Source: Aureispira anguillae (lineage in GTDB: Bacteria; Bacteroidota; Bacteroidia; Chitinophagales; Saprospiraceae). Taken from it: a DNA stretch of 64,000 nt. Location of the stretch: the NCBI RefSeq assembly GCF_026000115.1, contig NZ_AP026867.1, positions 5,692,001-5,756,000 of the forward strand, in the 5' to 3' direction. The notes under the pieces are model-generated. The model did no database searches and was not told the origin of the DNA. It worked only from the letters and a program-made list of their open reading frames with translations. The stretch's first letter is position 1. Each line of letters begins with the position of its first letter. This document shows, piece after piece, positions 1 through 8,330 of the stretch. Both the position numbers and the translations under genes were made by a program.

Positions 1-13
1 TTAGCGAAGTAAT
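1..13. repeat. Right end of a dispersed palindromic element (cut by window edge)
   Basis: The first bases (AGCGAAGTAAT at 3-13) are identical to the right end of the element at 26345-26355 and nearly identical to that at 48414-48424. The rest of this copy would lie before the window. Seen directly; that it is a complete copy is inference. Confidence 0.5.
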
Positions 14-726
14 ACTTATTAATAGGTAAAATCAAATTCACACTATTTTTAATTAAAGGGCATAATCACTATTTTTCTGTTTAATATTCTATCATAAATT
101 TAAAGAAAACAATTTCAAAAAATAAAATTGATAATTAGTGAATTTTCTGTTTGGGCAATTTTATTTTATTTCTTTTATACCATCTATATTAATCTTATAA
201 TACAATCTTCTTCATTAAAGGAGTTTATTATTCATAATATTTCATCTAAGATAAAATACTAATTCTAATATATCTAGTTAAGAACTATATAATTAACAGC
301 AATCTTTATTTAAGTAGCTCTTCTTTTGTAGAAAAGCAAAATACATTTAGGATATTCCCCTGTTTGCTTTTTAATTATATATAAGTAGCACCCAAAATCA
401 CCTTTCATCCCCAATGTTGATGTTCAGTAAAGCAACCTTGTCCCAAGGTTGCTTTTTTATATTAAATATCCTCTATCAAAACATCAAAAACTCATCTCAG
501 AGCTATATCTTAGCTTTTAATTTCGTTACTAATAAAGAATGGCTTTGTCCTATACCTTGATCCATTCCCCTTTTTTGATGAAAATTTGTATTTTAAGCTC
601 TTCTCATCACAGTTATTTACCACCAACAACCAAATAAAAATGTGCTGAGGAGAGGACAAATACGCAAAGAAAACCCAAACTTAATAAACTTTAGGTACTC
701 AAAAAAAATAATAACACTTAGATATA
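14..726. other. AT-rich intergenic region without a recognisable gene
   Basis: More than 700 bases with no open frame that looks coding. The only clear structure is the terminator-like hairpin at 430-458. That hairpin points to a transcript arriving from the left, or a short RNA, whose body cannot be identified here. Confidence 0.6.
430..458 (+). terminator. Rho-independent terminator
   Basis: A perfect 11-bp stem (430-440 with 444-454), a 3-base loop and a run of Ts from 453 to 458. It is oriented to stop rightward transcription. There is no gene immediately upstream inside the window. Confidence 0.8.
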
Positions 727-1119
727 ATGGCAAAATTTGATGGTATAGATATAATTGAAAACGAACTGTACGAGGATAGCCCAGAAGGTGATGCAGAATG
801 GTTAGCGACAAGGTTTGAAATAAAAGCCATGCTGGGACTTGAAAAACTCCCTAATCTTCAAGGCATTCTATTTGCAATAGGGCTCCAAGAGTTAGGGCAA
901 ATACGCAATAGTTTTACCAAAGAAGAGCGGCAAGATTTAATGCATATTGCGGTATGCCGTCTATTAAGTTATGACAATTATTATGAACTTGAAGGTTATG
1001 ATGATGATGGCTGGCCACATTGGAAACAACTTGCAGTTCCTCCCGCTGGACGTGTTCCTCAAGAAACATTGCTCAAAAGAAAAATTTCAGAATATATCCA
1101 ACATGTAAAGAATAGTTAA
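727..1119 (+). CDS. Conserved-looking hypothetical acidic protein, 130 aa
   Basis: A soluble protein without signal peptide or membrane segment. The N-terminal third is acidic, followed by a helical middle and a Tyr/Asp-rich stretch (about residues 82-96) leading to a WPHW motif. I do not recognise the family. It ends three bases before the start of the cyclophilin lipoprotein gene, so the two are very likely co-transcribed. ATG at 727 is the first start after a long non-coding stretch, and the protein looks intact. Function unknown. Confidence 0.75.
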   Translation: MAKFDGIDIIENELYEDSPEGDAEWLATRFEIKAMLGLEKLPNLQGILFAIGLQELGQIRNSFTKEERQDLMHIAVCRLLSYDNYYELEGYDDDGWPHWKQLAVPPAGRVPQETLLKRKISEYIQHVKNS

Positions 1120-1122
1120 ACC

Positions 1123-1830
1123 ATGCAAAAAATAATTTATGTTCTCTTTGGTCTTGGGCTTTTTTTTGCAGCCTGTACAAATAGCTCAACTCCCCCAGAT
1201 CTTGTAATAGAACAGCCCCGTACAAAAGTTTCTATTCAGACACAATATGGAGAAATGCTGATCGAACTATTTAATGAAACCCCCAAACACCGAGATAATT
1301 TCTTAAAACTGGTGAAAGAAGGTTTTTATGATAGTTTATTGTTTCATCGTGTGCAACCCAACTTTATGATCCAAGGTGGAGATCCTGAATCCAAAGGAGC
1401 TGTTGCTCCAGATTATTGGTTGGGCAATGGAAATACCAAAGATAGAATTCCTGCAGAGCTCAATTCTAAGTTTATCATGCGTCAAGGTGCCCTCTGTGGT
1501 TTTCATAAAGGAGTAGGGCATCAGCCTGACAAATCTTCTAATGGTTCTCAGTTCATGATTATTCATGGTCAGGCACTCAAAGCTTATCAAGTAAAGGAGA
1601 TTTCATTAAAAAATAAAGTAAATTATACTCCTGAACAAATTCACTTATACGAAATGTATGGGGGAACGCCTCAATATGACAATACTTACACTGTGTTTGG
1701 TCAAATTATAAAGGGAATGAACGTCCTAGATAAAATTGTTCAAGCTAAAACACATCGTTCTGTTGATCCTACATTGCCCGACCGACCAATAGAAGATATC
1801 CGAATGATTGTCAACATAGTTGAAAAATAA
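1123..1830 (+). CDS. Cyclophilin-type peptidyl-prolyl cis-trans isomerase, lipoprotein
   Basis: A cyclophilin domain (about residues 35-235) that should isomerise X-Pro bonds during folding of exported proteins. Visible family signatures are FHRVQPNFMIQGGDP, the NGSQFMIIHG segment and the C-terminal YTVFGQIIKGMNVLDKI block. The N-terminus is a hydrophobic signal ending in FFAAC with Cys18 as lipidation site, so it is probably anchored in the periplasm or outer membrane. About 40 residues are inserted between the NGSQF and VFGQ blocks (KAYQVKEISLKN and following), as is common in Bacteroidota cyclophilins. Gap to the upstream hypothetical gene is 3 bp, which suggests one operon. Confidence 0.93.
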   Translation: MQKIIYVLFGLGLFFAACTNSSTPPDLVIEQPRTKVSIQTQYGEMLIELFNETPKHRDNFLKLVKEGFYDSLLFHRVQPNFMIQGGDPESKGAVAPDYWLGNGNTKDRIPAELNSKFIMRQGALCGFHKGVGHQPDKSSNGSQFMIIHGQALKAYQVKEISLKNKVNYTPEQIHLYEMYGGTPQYDNTYTVFGQIIKGMNVLDKIVQAKTHRSVDPTLPDRPIEDIRMIVNIVEK

Positions 1831-1935
1831 ATCTGGCGAATCAAGACGCAAAAAAGCTATATCAAGTTGATAAAACACTTAAAACGGCTCAAGAATGGCA
1901 TCGTTGATTGATCTCTTGCAATTTAAATAATCTTA

Positions 1936-4218
1936 ATGATGAGTAAGAAAAAAAAATCCACTAAAAAGAAAACTATAGAAGCCCCTGCTTCGTCAAAAAG
2001 CAAAACAAATCAAAAAAAAGTAGCAGCCTCTCCTCCCATCAAGAGCATTAAACTCGAAGATTCTTTTTGGGTCAACCACCAAATGCACCTTATCCTAATC
2101 TTTGTATTAAGCTGTGCTTTGTATGCCAACACCTTGTTCCATCAATATGCGGTAGATGATAGTATTGTAATTTTGCGCAACAAATTTACCAAAAAGGGAT
2201 TCGCAGGGATGCCTGGCATTTGGGGAGAAGATACCTTCACTGGTTTTTTCGGTAGCAAAAGGAATTTAGTTGCAGGTGGGCGTTACCGTCCTCTGTCAGT
2301 GGCAACCTTTGCTATAGAATTGCAACTCTTCGGCAGTCCAATTGTCGATCGTGAAGGAAAAGTAGTGTTGGATGCGGATGGAGATGTCAACTACCAAGGA
2401 AGTCCCTTTGTTAGCCACTTTTTTAATTTATTGCTTTATGCTTGGCTCTGTGTTGTGATTTATTTGATGCTGTTGCAGATGTTCAACCCTGAACGAGACA
2501 AAAATAACATCAAGGGGTATTTCATCGCCCTAGCGGGAGCCTTGCTTTATGCCACCCACCCCATTCACACAGAAGCCGTCGCCAATATCAAAGGACGAGA
2601 TGAAATTATGGTTTTACTAGGATCTGTATTGGCGGTTTATTGGATTCTAAAAGCTGCTGCTCAAGAAGCTGAAAAGGCACTCTTGTACCAAATAGCTGCT
2701 GCTATAGCTTTTGTTTTTGCCATCTTTTCTAAAGAAAATGCTGTAACCTTTTTAGCTATTATTCCTGCGGCTTTATATTTTTTCACAAAAAAAGATCTTC
2801 CCAATATAGCGATACAGACCTTGCCTTACTTAGCAATTGTGCTAGGCTTTTGGTTTGGTGTTCGAGCCCCTATATTAGGTGATGCAGGAGCTGTAGTTGG
2901 CTCAGGCAATGCACCAGCAACAGAGTTAATGAATGACCCTTTCCTAAAAATAGAAAACAATAGATACGTTTCATTTACCACAGGAGAGCGATTGGCTACG
3001 GTTTTGTATACCTGGATAGAATATATCAAATTGCTGATTTTTCCCCATCCACTAACCAATGATTATTACCCCAAACACATTCGCACCGACCAAGATATTA
3101 TCCCTAGCTTTCAGATGGCAAAAGTTATGCTATCGGTTTTTGTCCACTTGGTGATGGGTTTACTTTTAGTCTTAGGTACCCTCAAAAGAAAGGCATATGC
3201 CTTCTTTATTTTATTCTATTTGGCAACCTTTTCTGTCGTATCCAATTTAATTTTCCCAATTGGTAGCAATATGGCAGAACGTTTTATGTTTTTGCCATCT
3301 GTTGGATTTAGTGCCTTGTGTGCAATGGGTTTATACGAGTTGGTTCGCAGGGCGCTGACCAAAGGGGGAAGCTTGGTAGATGCCTTAAAGCCTCCTGCTA
3401 CTGTTCTGGCAATTGCTTGTGTCCTTTATTCAGCCAAAACAGTTGTGCGAAATTTTGCGTGGTATGATGATTATACCTTATTTACTACAGACATTCACAA
3501 TTCGCCTTATAGTGCTAAATTAAATAATGCCGTTTCTGGTGTACTGCAAGATCGAGCCAATAAAACAGCAGATAGAAATCAACGAAAAGGACTTGTAAAA
3601 GAGGCTTTACAAAAATCTCTGATCGCTACTCAATTGCATCCTACTTATAATAATGCTTGGTTGTTAAGAGGAAATGCTAATGTTATGTTGGGAGGGATTA
3701 CCGAAAAAGAAGGTGCCCAAAATCAAAACGCCGCTTCAAGAACAACCTTATTCAAACAAGCATTAGCTTATTATGATGCGGGGATCAAAGCCTATAATGA
3801 GGTTATGCGCTTGCGTCCTGACCATCCCGATGTTAAGCGTAACTTTGGTGTTGTATATCGAGATCGTGGCAAGCTCTTAGGGCAACATTTGCGACAATTG
3901 GATGCTTCTATGGCTTCTATTGAAAAATCTCTGACTTATTCCAAACAGGACTTTGAAAGTTTTCGCTTATTGGGCGTTGCCTATGGTATGAAAGGAATGC
4001 AGTTGCAGCAGATGGGCAAACAAACAGAGGGCGTTGCTTCCCATTATAAGGCCATCAGCTATTTTGAAAAAGCAGTTGAAATGAGCCCGAATTCTGTGCC
4101 AATTCTCTATAATTTAGAAATTGCTTATCGTCATCTCAATCAAATGGAAAAGGTAGCGGAGTATCACAATCGCTGGAAAGAAATTGATCCAAATTACGAT
4201 CCATCTAAACAGCAATAA
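1936..4218 (+). CDS. TMTC-like multi-pass membrane protein with C-terminal TPR repeats
   Basis: A 760-residue protein. A Lys-rich cytoplasmic N-terminus (2-45) is followed by about ten hydrophobic segments (50-490) and then tetratricopeptide-type helices (about 530-760). The motifs YAVDDSIVILRN (early loop) and HPIHTEAVANIKGRDE match the pattern of TMTC/DUF1736 protein O-mannosyltransferase-like proteins (GT-C fold). By family it may transfer a sugar from a lipid carrier to proteins or a glycan outside the membrane, but the bacterial members are uncharacterised. Two Met codons stand at 1936-1941 and either could be the start. About 105 bp separate it from the cyclophilin gene. Confidence is high for the architecture and modest for the enzymatic role. 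Confidence 0.85.
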   Translation: MMSKKKKSTKKKTIEAPASSKSKTNQKKVAASPPIKSIKLEDSFWVNHQMHLILIFVLSCALYANTLFHQYAVDDSIVILRNKFTKKGFAGMPGIWGEDTFTGFFGSKRNLVAGGRYRPLSVATFAIELQLFGSPIVDREGKVVLDADGDVNYQGSPFVSHFFNLLLYAWLCVVIYLMLLQMFNPERDKNNIKGYFIALAGALLYATHPIHTEAVANIKGRDEIMVLLGSVLAVYWILKAAAQEAEKALLYQIAAAIAFVFAIFSKENAVTFLAIIPAALYFFTKKDLPNIAIQTLPYLAIVLGFWFGVRAPILGDAGAVVGSGNAPATELMNDPFLKIENNRYVSFTTGERLATVLYTWIEYIKLLIFPHPLTNDYYPKHIRTDQDIIPSFQMAKVMLSVFVHLVMGLLLVLGTLKRKAYAFFILFYLATFSVVSNLIFPIGSNMAERFMFLPSVGFSALCAMGLYELVRRALTKGGSLVDALKPPATVLAIACVLYSAKTVVRNFAWYDDYTLFTTDIHNSPYSAKLNNAVSGVLQDRANKTADRNQRKGLVKEALQKSLIATQLHPTYNNAWLLRGNANVMLGGITEKEGAQNQNAASRTTLFKQALAYYDAGIKAYNEVMRLRPDHPDVKRNFGVVYRDRGKLLGQHLRQLDASMASIEKSLTYSKQDFESFRLLGVAYGMKGMQLQQMGKQTEGVASHYKAISYFEKAVEMSPNSVPILYNLEIAYRHLNQMEKVAEYHNRWKEIDPNYDPSKQQ

Positions 4219-4303
4219 TTTTTTTTACAGTTCATTAAACCTTAGGGCAAAACCTGAGTCTTAGTAGCTGTAAATCAAATACTCCAACACAAAATTACAT
4301 ATC

Positions 4304-4624
4304 ATGAAGATCAAAAATTTTCTATTGACGCTAATTGCTATAACTGCTTTTGCTTTTAATGCCGATGCTCAGACCACCAAAAAAGAAGTTACTAAAAAAC
4401 AAGTGAATCAAAATGCCCGTATCCACCAAGGCGTTCGATCTGGAGAGCTTACCAAAAGAGAAACTAAACAGCTAAAGGCTCAACAAAGAGACATCAACCA
4501 AACCAAGAGAGCTGCCAAAGCAGATGGAAAAGTAACGGCAAAAGAACGGGCAACTATTAAACATAAACAAACAAAAGCTAGTGCTAATATTGCTCGTAAA
4601 AAGAACAATAATAAAAGTCGATAG
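4304..4624 (+). CDS. Small secreted, very basic helical protein
   Basis: 106 residues with a clear signal peptide (cleavage probably after FNADAQ, about residue 23). The rest is almost entirely Lys/Arg/Gln/Ala-rich helix. The repeated pattern around SGELTKRETKQLKAQQ and ADGKVTAKERATIKHKQ resembles a widespread family of small periplasmic hypotheticals with LT..E...L and DGK.T..E motifs. The role is unknown; such charge and helicity could fit nucleic-acid, polyanion or chaperone-like binding. It is followed directly by a strong terminator and appears monocistronic. Confidence 0.8.
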   Translation: MKIKNFLLTLIAITAFAFNADAQTTKKEVTKKQVNQNARIHQGVRSGELTKRETKQLKAQQRDINQTKRAAKADGKVTAKERATIKHKQTKASANIARKKNNNKSR

Positions 4625-4653
4625 GTAGCTACTTATTGCTTCAAAATTTTTAG

Positions 4654-4690
4654 ATCAACCACTTACCGATTAAGTGGTTGATTTTTTTTT
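4654..4690 (+). terminator. Strong rho-independent terminator
   Basis: A perfect 12-bp stem (4654-4665 with 4671-4682), a 5-base loop and an uninterrupted T tract to 4690. It ends the transcript of the small basic protein gene. Confidence 0.92.
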
Positions 4691-4771
4691 ATATTGCAAC
4701 TTTTATGTTCATAATCTATGCGCTAAAAAATCAATAGACTATTGTTATTTACTCAAAAATAAAACATCACA

Positions 4772-5464
4772 ATGAACGCAATTATAACAGGAGCAACCAA
4801 AGGTATTGGCAAAGCAGTTGCCGAATTATTAGCAAAAAACGGTTTTAATGTTGCTATTTGTGCTCGTACACAAACCGATGTAACTGCCTTAAAAACATCT
4901 CTTGAACAAGAACATGGAATACAGGTAATTGCTCAAGCAGTTGATATGTCTCAAAAAGAAGCGGTTAAATCTTTTGTGGCGCACATCCAACAAACATGGA
5001 AAACCATTGATATTTTGGTTAATAATGCAGGAGTTTTTATTCCTTGTGACTTGGCGAATGCTGACAATGAAGCAGCTTTTGAAATGATGATGGACCTAAA
5101 CCTCTATAGCACTTATTATATGACACAAGGAATTCTTCCGATGATGACGGCTCAAAACAAAGGGCATATTTTTAACATCTGTTCCATTGCTAGTATTATG
5201 CCTTATGGAGCTTACGCCGTCTCTAAACATGCTATGTTAGGATTTTCTAAAGTATTGCGAGAAGAAGTCAAAGACAAGGGAGTGCGTGTAACGGCAATGA
5301 TGCCTGGTGCAACCTATACTGCTTCTTGGGAAGGAACCGATTTGCCACAAGAGCGTTTTATGAAAGCAGATGATATTGCTCAGTCTTTGTTAGATATCTA
5401 TCAACTTAGTGACCGAACAGTTGTAGAAGAAATTATTCTAAGACCTCAATTGGGGGATATATAA
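4772..5464 (+). CDS. Short-chain dehydrogenase/reductase (SDR family)
   Basis: A classical SDR of 230 residues with an NAD(P)-binding Rossmann fold. Visible motifs are TGATKGIG at the N-terminus (TGxxxGIG cofactor loop), NNAG after strand 4, a Ser in the NICSIAS segment and the catalytic YAVSK (YxxxK). The length is typical for single-domain SDRs. The substrate cannot be told from sequence; relatives of this kind are often annotated as 3-ketoacyl-ACP reductase-like. It stands alone between terminator-like hairpins. Confidence 0.92.
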   Translation: MNAIITGATKGIGKAVAELLAKNGFNVAICARTQTDVTALKTSLEQEHGIQVIAQAVDMSQKEAVKSFVAHIQQTWKTIDILVNNAGVFIPCDLANADNEAAFEMMMDLNLYSTYYMTQGILPMMTAQNKGHIFNICSIASIMPYGAYAVSKHAMLGFSKVLREEVKDKGVRVTAMMPGATYTASWEGTDLPQERFMKADDIAQSLLDIYQLSDRTVVEEIILRPQLGDI

Positions 5465-5492
5465 ATTGTTGCCAATAAGGCTAAAAGAAGAA

Positions 5493-5520
5493 ACCTAACT
5501 TAGTGGGAGCTAAGTTAGGT
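5493..5520. terminator. Stem-loop, probable terminator between convergent genes
   Basis: A perfect 10-bp inverted repeat (5493-5502 with 5511-5520) with an 8-base loop. It lies just after the SDR gene. The flank has little T tract on the plus strand, while on the minus strand the bases after the stem are T-rich, so it may serve mainly the leftward transcript. Confidence 0.5.
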
Positions 5521-5758
5521 CAAAAACATACTATCTAATCTATAAAAACACACTTCTTTAGTCAATTTTGAGAACTCCACTTGTTGTGAAGTTGTATGTA
5601 ATCTTTCTTTTCAATTTCGATTACAATACTTAATGGATGCATATTTAAAAGTGTGAACTTTATTGATCGTTTTTTTTTATTTTTTTTAAAAAAAGTTTAA
5701 GGAAATTATCCTAGCATCAAAATACAACCAAACAATCTACTCATTACCAATTGTTTAA

Positions 5759-6508
5759 TTATTTTATTGTATAAACGATATTTTTTACAGGAAAAGGAGA
5801 GCAAGACGTTTTTATATCCTGAACCAAATAAATATCTCCTTTTTGTGCGGCTGAAATTATTTTTTTTGCAGTTTCATCAAACAATCCATTTTTATCCTTA
5901 TTGTGATGAACGGTTCTTTTCCCTTCTCCATCTATGCGAATTAGCGTAAAGCTTTCTGCCAAACAAAGTGCAGGAACTTGTTGTCGATGATGTAAAACAA
6001 CGGCATTTTGAGTGCTAAAATCTTTGGCATTAAACACTAGATTATGAATCTTTACTGCCGTTCTATATTTCCAAATATATGCTTCAGGGGCAGGAATGGC
6101 TACAACGTCAAATACCTTAGTAATCATTTTACCAGAAAATGTATCTTTTGCCACTATTTCAACAACAAAGCCAGGACGTTGCTCATAAAAATTATACATC
6201 CCTTTGCTAACATCAGCAGGAGTAAGACGACCATTGCTAGAAAAAACATGTAAATGTTCGGTACTTTCTCCTTCTACATGTATTTTTATACTATTGGGCA
6301 ACCCTGCATATAATTCCTTATTGGCACGCCCACCTTGAATAACAACTGGCTGCGCTTTTTGCTCCTCCATGTTATTTTCATAAAACGGTTCCTCTTCGAC
6401 ATAAAAAGGCTCTTCTACAGCCTCTTCTTCATGCATCTGATGCGGAATAGCACAACCTATTAACAACAAAAAGAACCCACCAACAGCAAACAAAATTTTA
6501 GCATTCAT
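5759..6508 (-). CDS. Lipoprotein with a GldM C-terminal-like domain
   Basis: 249 residues. The signal sequence ends in LLLIGC, with Cys19 as lipidation site, followed by a strongly acidic linker (27-52). Residues about 55-140 (ELYAGLPNSIKIHVEG, then SKGMYNFYEQRPG, then KVFDVVAIPAPEAYI) follow the repeated Ig-like pattern of the GldM/PorM periplasmic domains, in which 'YAG..N.I.I' opens and 'F.V..IP.P.A' closes a repeat. GldM itself is a T9SS/gliding motor component. This is not GldM (no N-terminal TM helix, only one or two domains); it could be a partner or a free-standing relative. The C-terminal 100 residues are unrecognised. Monocistronic. Confidence 0.75.
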   Translation of the reverse strand: MNAKILFAVGGFFLLLIGCAIPHQMHEEEAVEEPFYVEEEPFYENNMEEQKAQPVVIQGGRANKELYAGLPNSIKIHVEGESTEHLHVFSSNGRLTPADVSKGMYNFYEQRPGFVVEIVAKDTFSGKMITKVFDVVAIPAPEAYIWKYRTAVKIHNLVFNAKDFSTQNAVVLHHRQQVPALCLAESFTLIRIDGEGKRTVHHNKDKNGLFDETAKKIISAAQKGDIYLVQDIKTSCSPFPVKNIVYTIK

Positions 6509-6737
6509 ACTTTTCTACCTTATTTTATTTCTTTTTAATACTTAACTACTTATTAACCTTTTGTTAAGAAGAATAACGCAATCTGTTCCTTAAATTTACA
6601 AGAGGTCAACAAAAAATCCAATTATCCTCATTCCCTAAATTGGATTAAAACAAAACAGATTCATTTCTTAACAAAAGTGGTCAAACCCAATTACCGCTAA
6701 TAATTCTGTTCAACCACTTGTAAAAACTATACTTAAT

Positions 6738-7976
6738 ATGAAAACTTTATTTAATCGGAAATCTTGGCTTTTCACGCTGAGCATAGCTTTTGCTGCTTCT
6801 AGTGTATCCTCTCCTATTTTTGCACAGGATCATAACAAACTGGAAACAGATGCTAAAGTTACAATCATTAGAACAACTTCTAATGAAAAAGAAGATTTTT
6901 TTAGAGGAACTACAACTTCTAATGGTGACAAAATATATACCTATAATTCTATCTTAAAGAAAAAAAGTTGTGACAACAAGCCCAAGTTAGGAGTTTTGCT
7001 AAAAGGGAACGAAGAAGGAACTGTTGTCTTAAAAACATTTCCAAATTCGGCTGCCGCAGAAGCTGGATTGCAAGAAGGGGATAAAATCCTAATGATTAAT
7101 GGAAAAAAATCTCTATCAATCCCTGGTCTTATTGCTATTGTCGATGCGCATAAAATTGGAGACAAAGTAACCATTAAATATGAACGTAATGGAGTGACAC
7201 AAACTCGTACTGCTACCTTTAAAGGAGCTGCTCAAAATCATTATTTAAATTATAGAACAAAATATTCCAATTACAAGACCAAGAGACAGTCGTTTGATTT
7301 AACACAAAACGCTTGCGAAAAATTAAATGAATTGTATGCTAAACCATTTTTAGGGGTTTATTTGAGTACCTCTCATCAAGAAGATGGAACTGGCGCTAAA
7401 TTAACTTCTATTATTGAAGGTACTGGAGCCGCAAAAGCACTCCTAAAAGCCTCTGATAAAATTGTAAAATTAAATCAGCAGCAGATCCACAGTACCGAAG
7501 AAGCAATTGCTTTTATTCAAAGTAAAAAACCTGGTGATAAAATTCGAATCAGACTCCTTAGAGAAAATCAACCCATAACCATTCGAGCTACGTTGGGATC
7601 ATGGGCAGACAACCCTAATGTGGCTTGGAAGATAGCTACTTTGGAAGAAAATTGCGTCCCCCATACCCCAGAAACAGTTGTTCAAGAAAAAAAGAAGACA
7701 AAAAAGAACAACCGCCAATTTGCACAACAATCAAGTATGGAGGTCTTCCCGAATCCAACGGCTGATTTTGTCAACATCAAATTTAAAGGGCAAAAAGCTC
7801 CATTAACGATTCATGTGATAAGTTTGGACGGAAAAGAAATGTACACCCAAACCATCCAAAATTTTGAAGGAAATTACAACGATCAATTGGACGTTTCAAA
7901 ATACCCTTCAGGTATATACATTATTCATTTAACACAAAATGAGGAACAAATTACACAGCAAATTATTGTAGAATAA
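6738..7976 (+). CDS. Secreted protein with two PDZ domains and a T9SS sorting domain
   Basis: A signal peptide ends near residue 29 (PIFAQ). PDZ domain 1 spans about 81-161 (LGVLLKG, then AAAEAGLQEGDKILMING) and PDZ domain 2 about 201-287 (LGVYLST, then DKIVKLNQQQIHS). A Lys-rich linker leads to a type A T9SS C-terminal domain at about 331-412 (MEVFPNPTADFVNIKF, then YPSGIYIIHL). There is no protease domain, so it is probably a surface or periplasmic binding/scaffold protein rather than an HtrA-type enzyme. Export by the Sec pathway and then T9SS follows from the tail. It appears monocistronic, with an inverted repeat just downstream. Confidence 0.9.
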   Translation: MKTLFNRKSWLFTLSIAFAASSVSSPIFAQDHNKLETDAKVTIIRTTSNEKEDFFRGTTTSNGDKIYTYNSILKKKSCDNKPKLGVLLKGNEEGTVVLKTFPNSAAAEAGLQEGDKILMINGKKSLSIPGLIAIVDAHKIGDKVTIKYERNGVTQTRTATFKGAAQNHYLNYRTKYSNYKTKRQSFDLTQNACEKLNELYAKPFLGVYLSTSHQEDGTGAKLTSIIEGTGAAKALLKASDKIVKLNQQQIHSTEEAIAFIQSKKPGDKIRIRLLRENQPITIRATLGSWADNPNVAWKIATLEENCVPHTPETVVQEKKKTKKNNRQFAQQSSMEVFPNPTADFVNIKFKGQKAPLTIHVISLDGKEMYTQTIQNFEGNYNDQLDVSKYPSGIYIIHLTQNEEQITQQIIVE

Positions 7977-7980
7977 ATCT

Positions 7981-8027
7981 TAATTAACCAACGATGCAGA
8001 ATTGACCTCTGCTTAGTTGGTTAATTA
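7981..8027 (+). terminator. Long stem-loop after the PDZ-T9SS gene
   Basis: A perfect outer stem of 12 bp (7981-7992 with 8016-8027), plus an inner 5-bp stem (7996-8000 with 8008-8012). Only a weak T run follows, so it is either a terminator or a 3'-end-protecting structure. Confidence 0.6.
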
Positions 8028-8129
8028 TTTCAATGTTATTTAGGCTATTTTTGCAATTCTTGTAAAAATAGCCTTTTCTACGTTTAAGTAATGGGGCAAA
8101 ATTATTTATAGAATTTGCAGTAAAAGATT

Positions 8130-8235
8130 TTTGATATTAACAAGGCGAACAACATAGTCATAGCCTTAGCTATGGCGAGTATTTTCAACACAGTTAAGAT
8201 TAAAAAGATTGCTCGAAAACTATCAATAATTTAGA
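8130..8235. repeat. Dispersed intergenic element, copy A, with central hairpin
   Basis: This stretch aligns with 10850-10965: both start CAAGGC, then have a hairpin, then GCGAGTATTTT or ACGAGTATTTTT, then AACRCAG and AAAAAGA-type blocks, and end with TACTTAG. The hairpin here is CATAGC/GCTATG (8159-8174). In the other copy it has different but complementary arms, so structure rather than sequence appears to be kept. It lies in the 354-bp gap before the glycosyltransferase gene. Confidence 0.6.
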
Positions 8236-8330
8236 TTCATTACTTAGAAGATTAAATTCAAAGTTATTGCATAGCCCTAACAAAACCTGTATATTGGGTC
8301 CCTATCCTAGCATTAAAAACTTATCCAATC

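Noticed and set aside
5759-6508. Lipoprotein called GldM itself
   Set aside because: It lacks the N-terminal transmembrane helix, the full set of periplasmic domains and the gldKLN neighbours.
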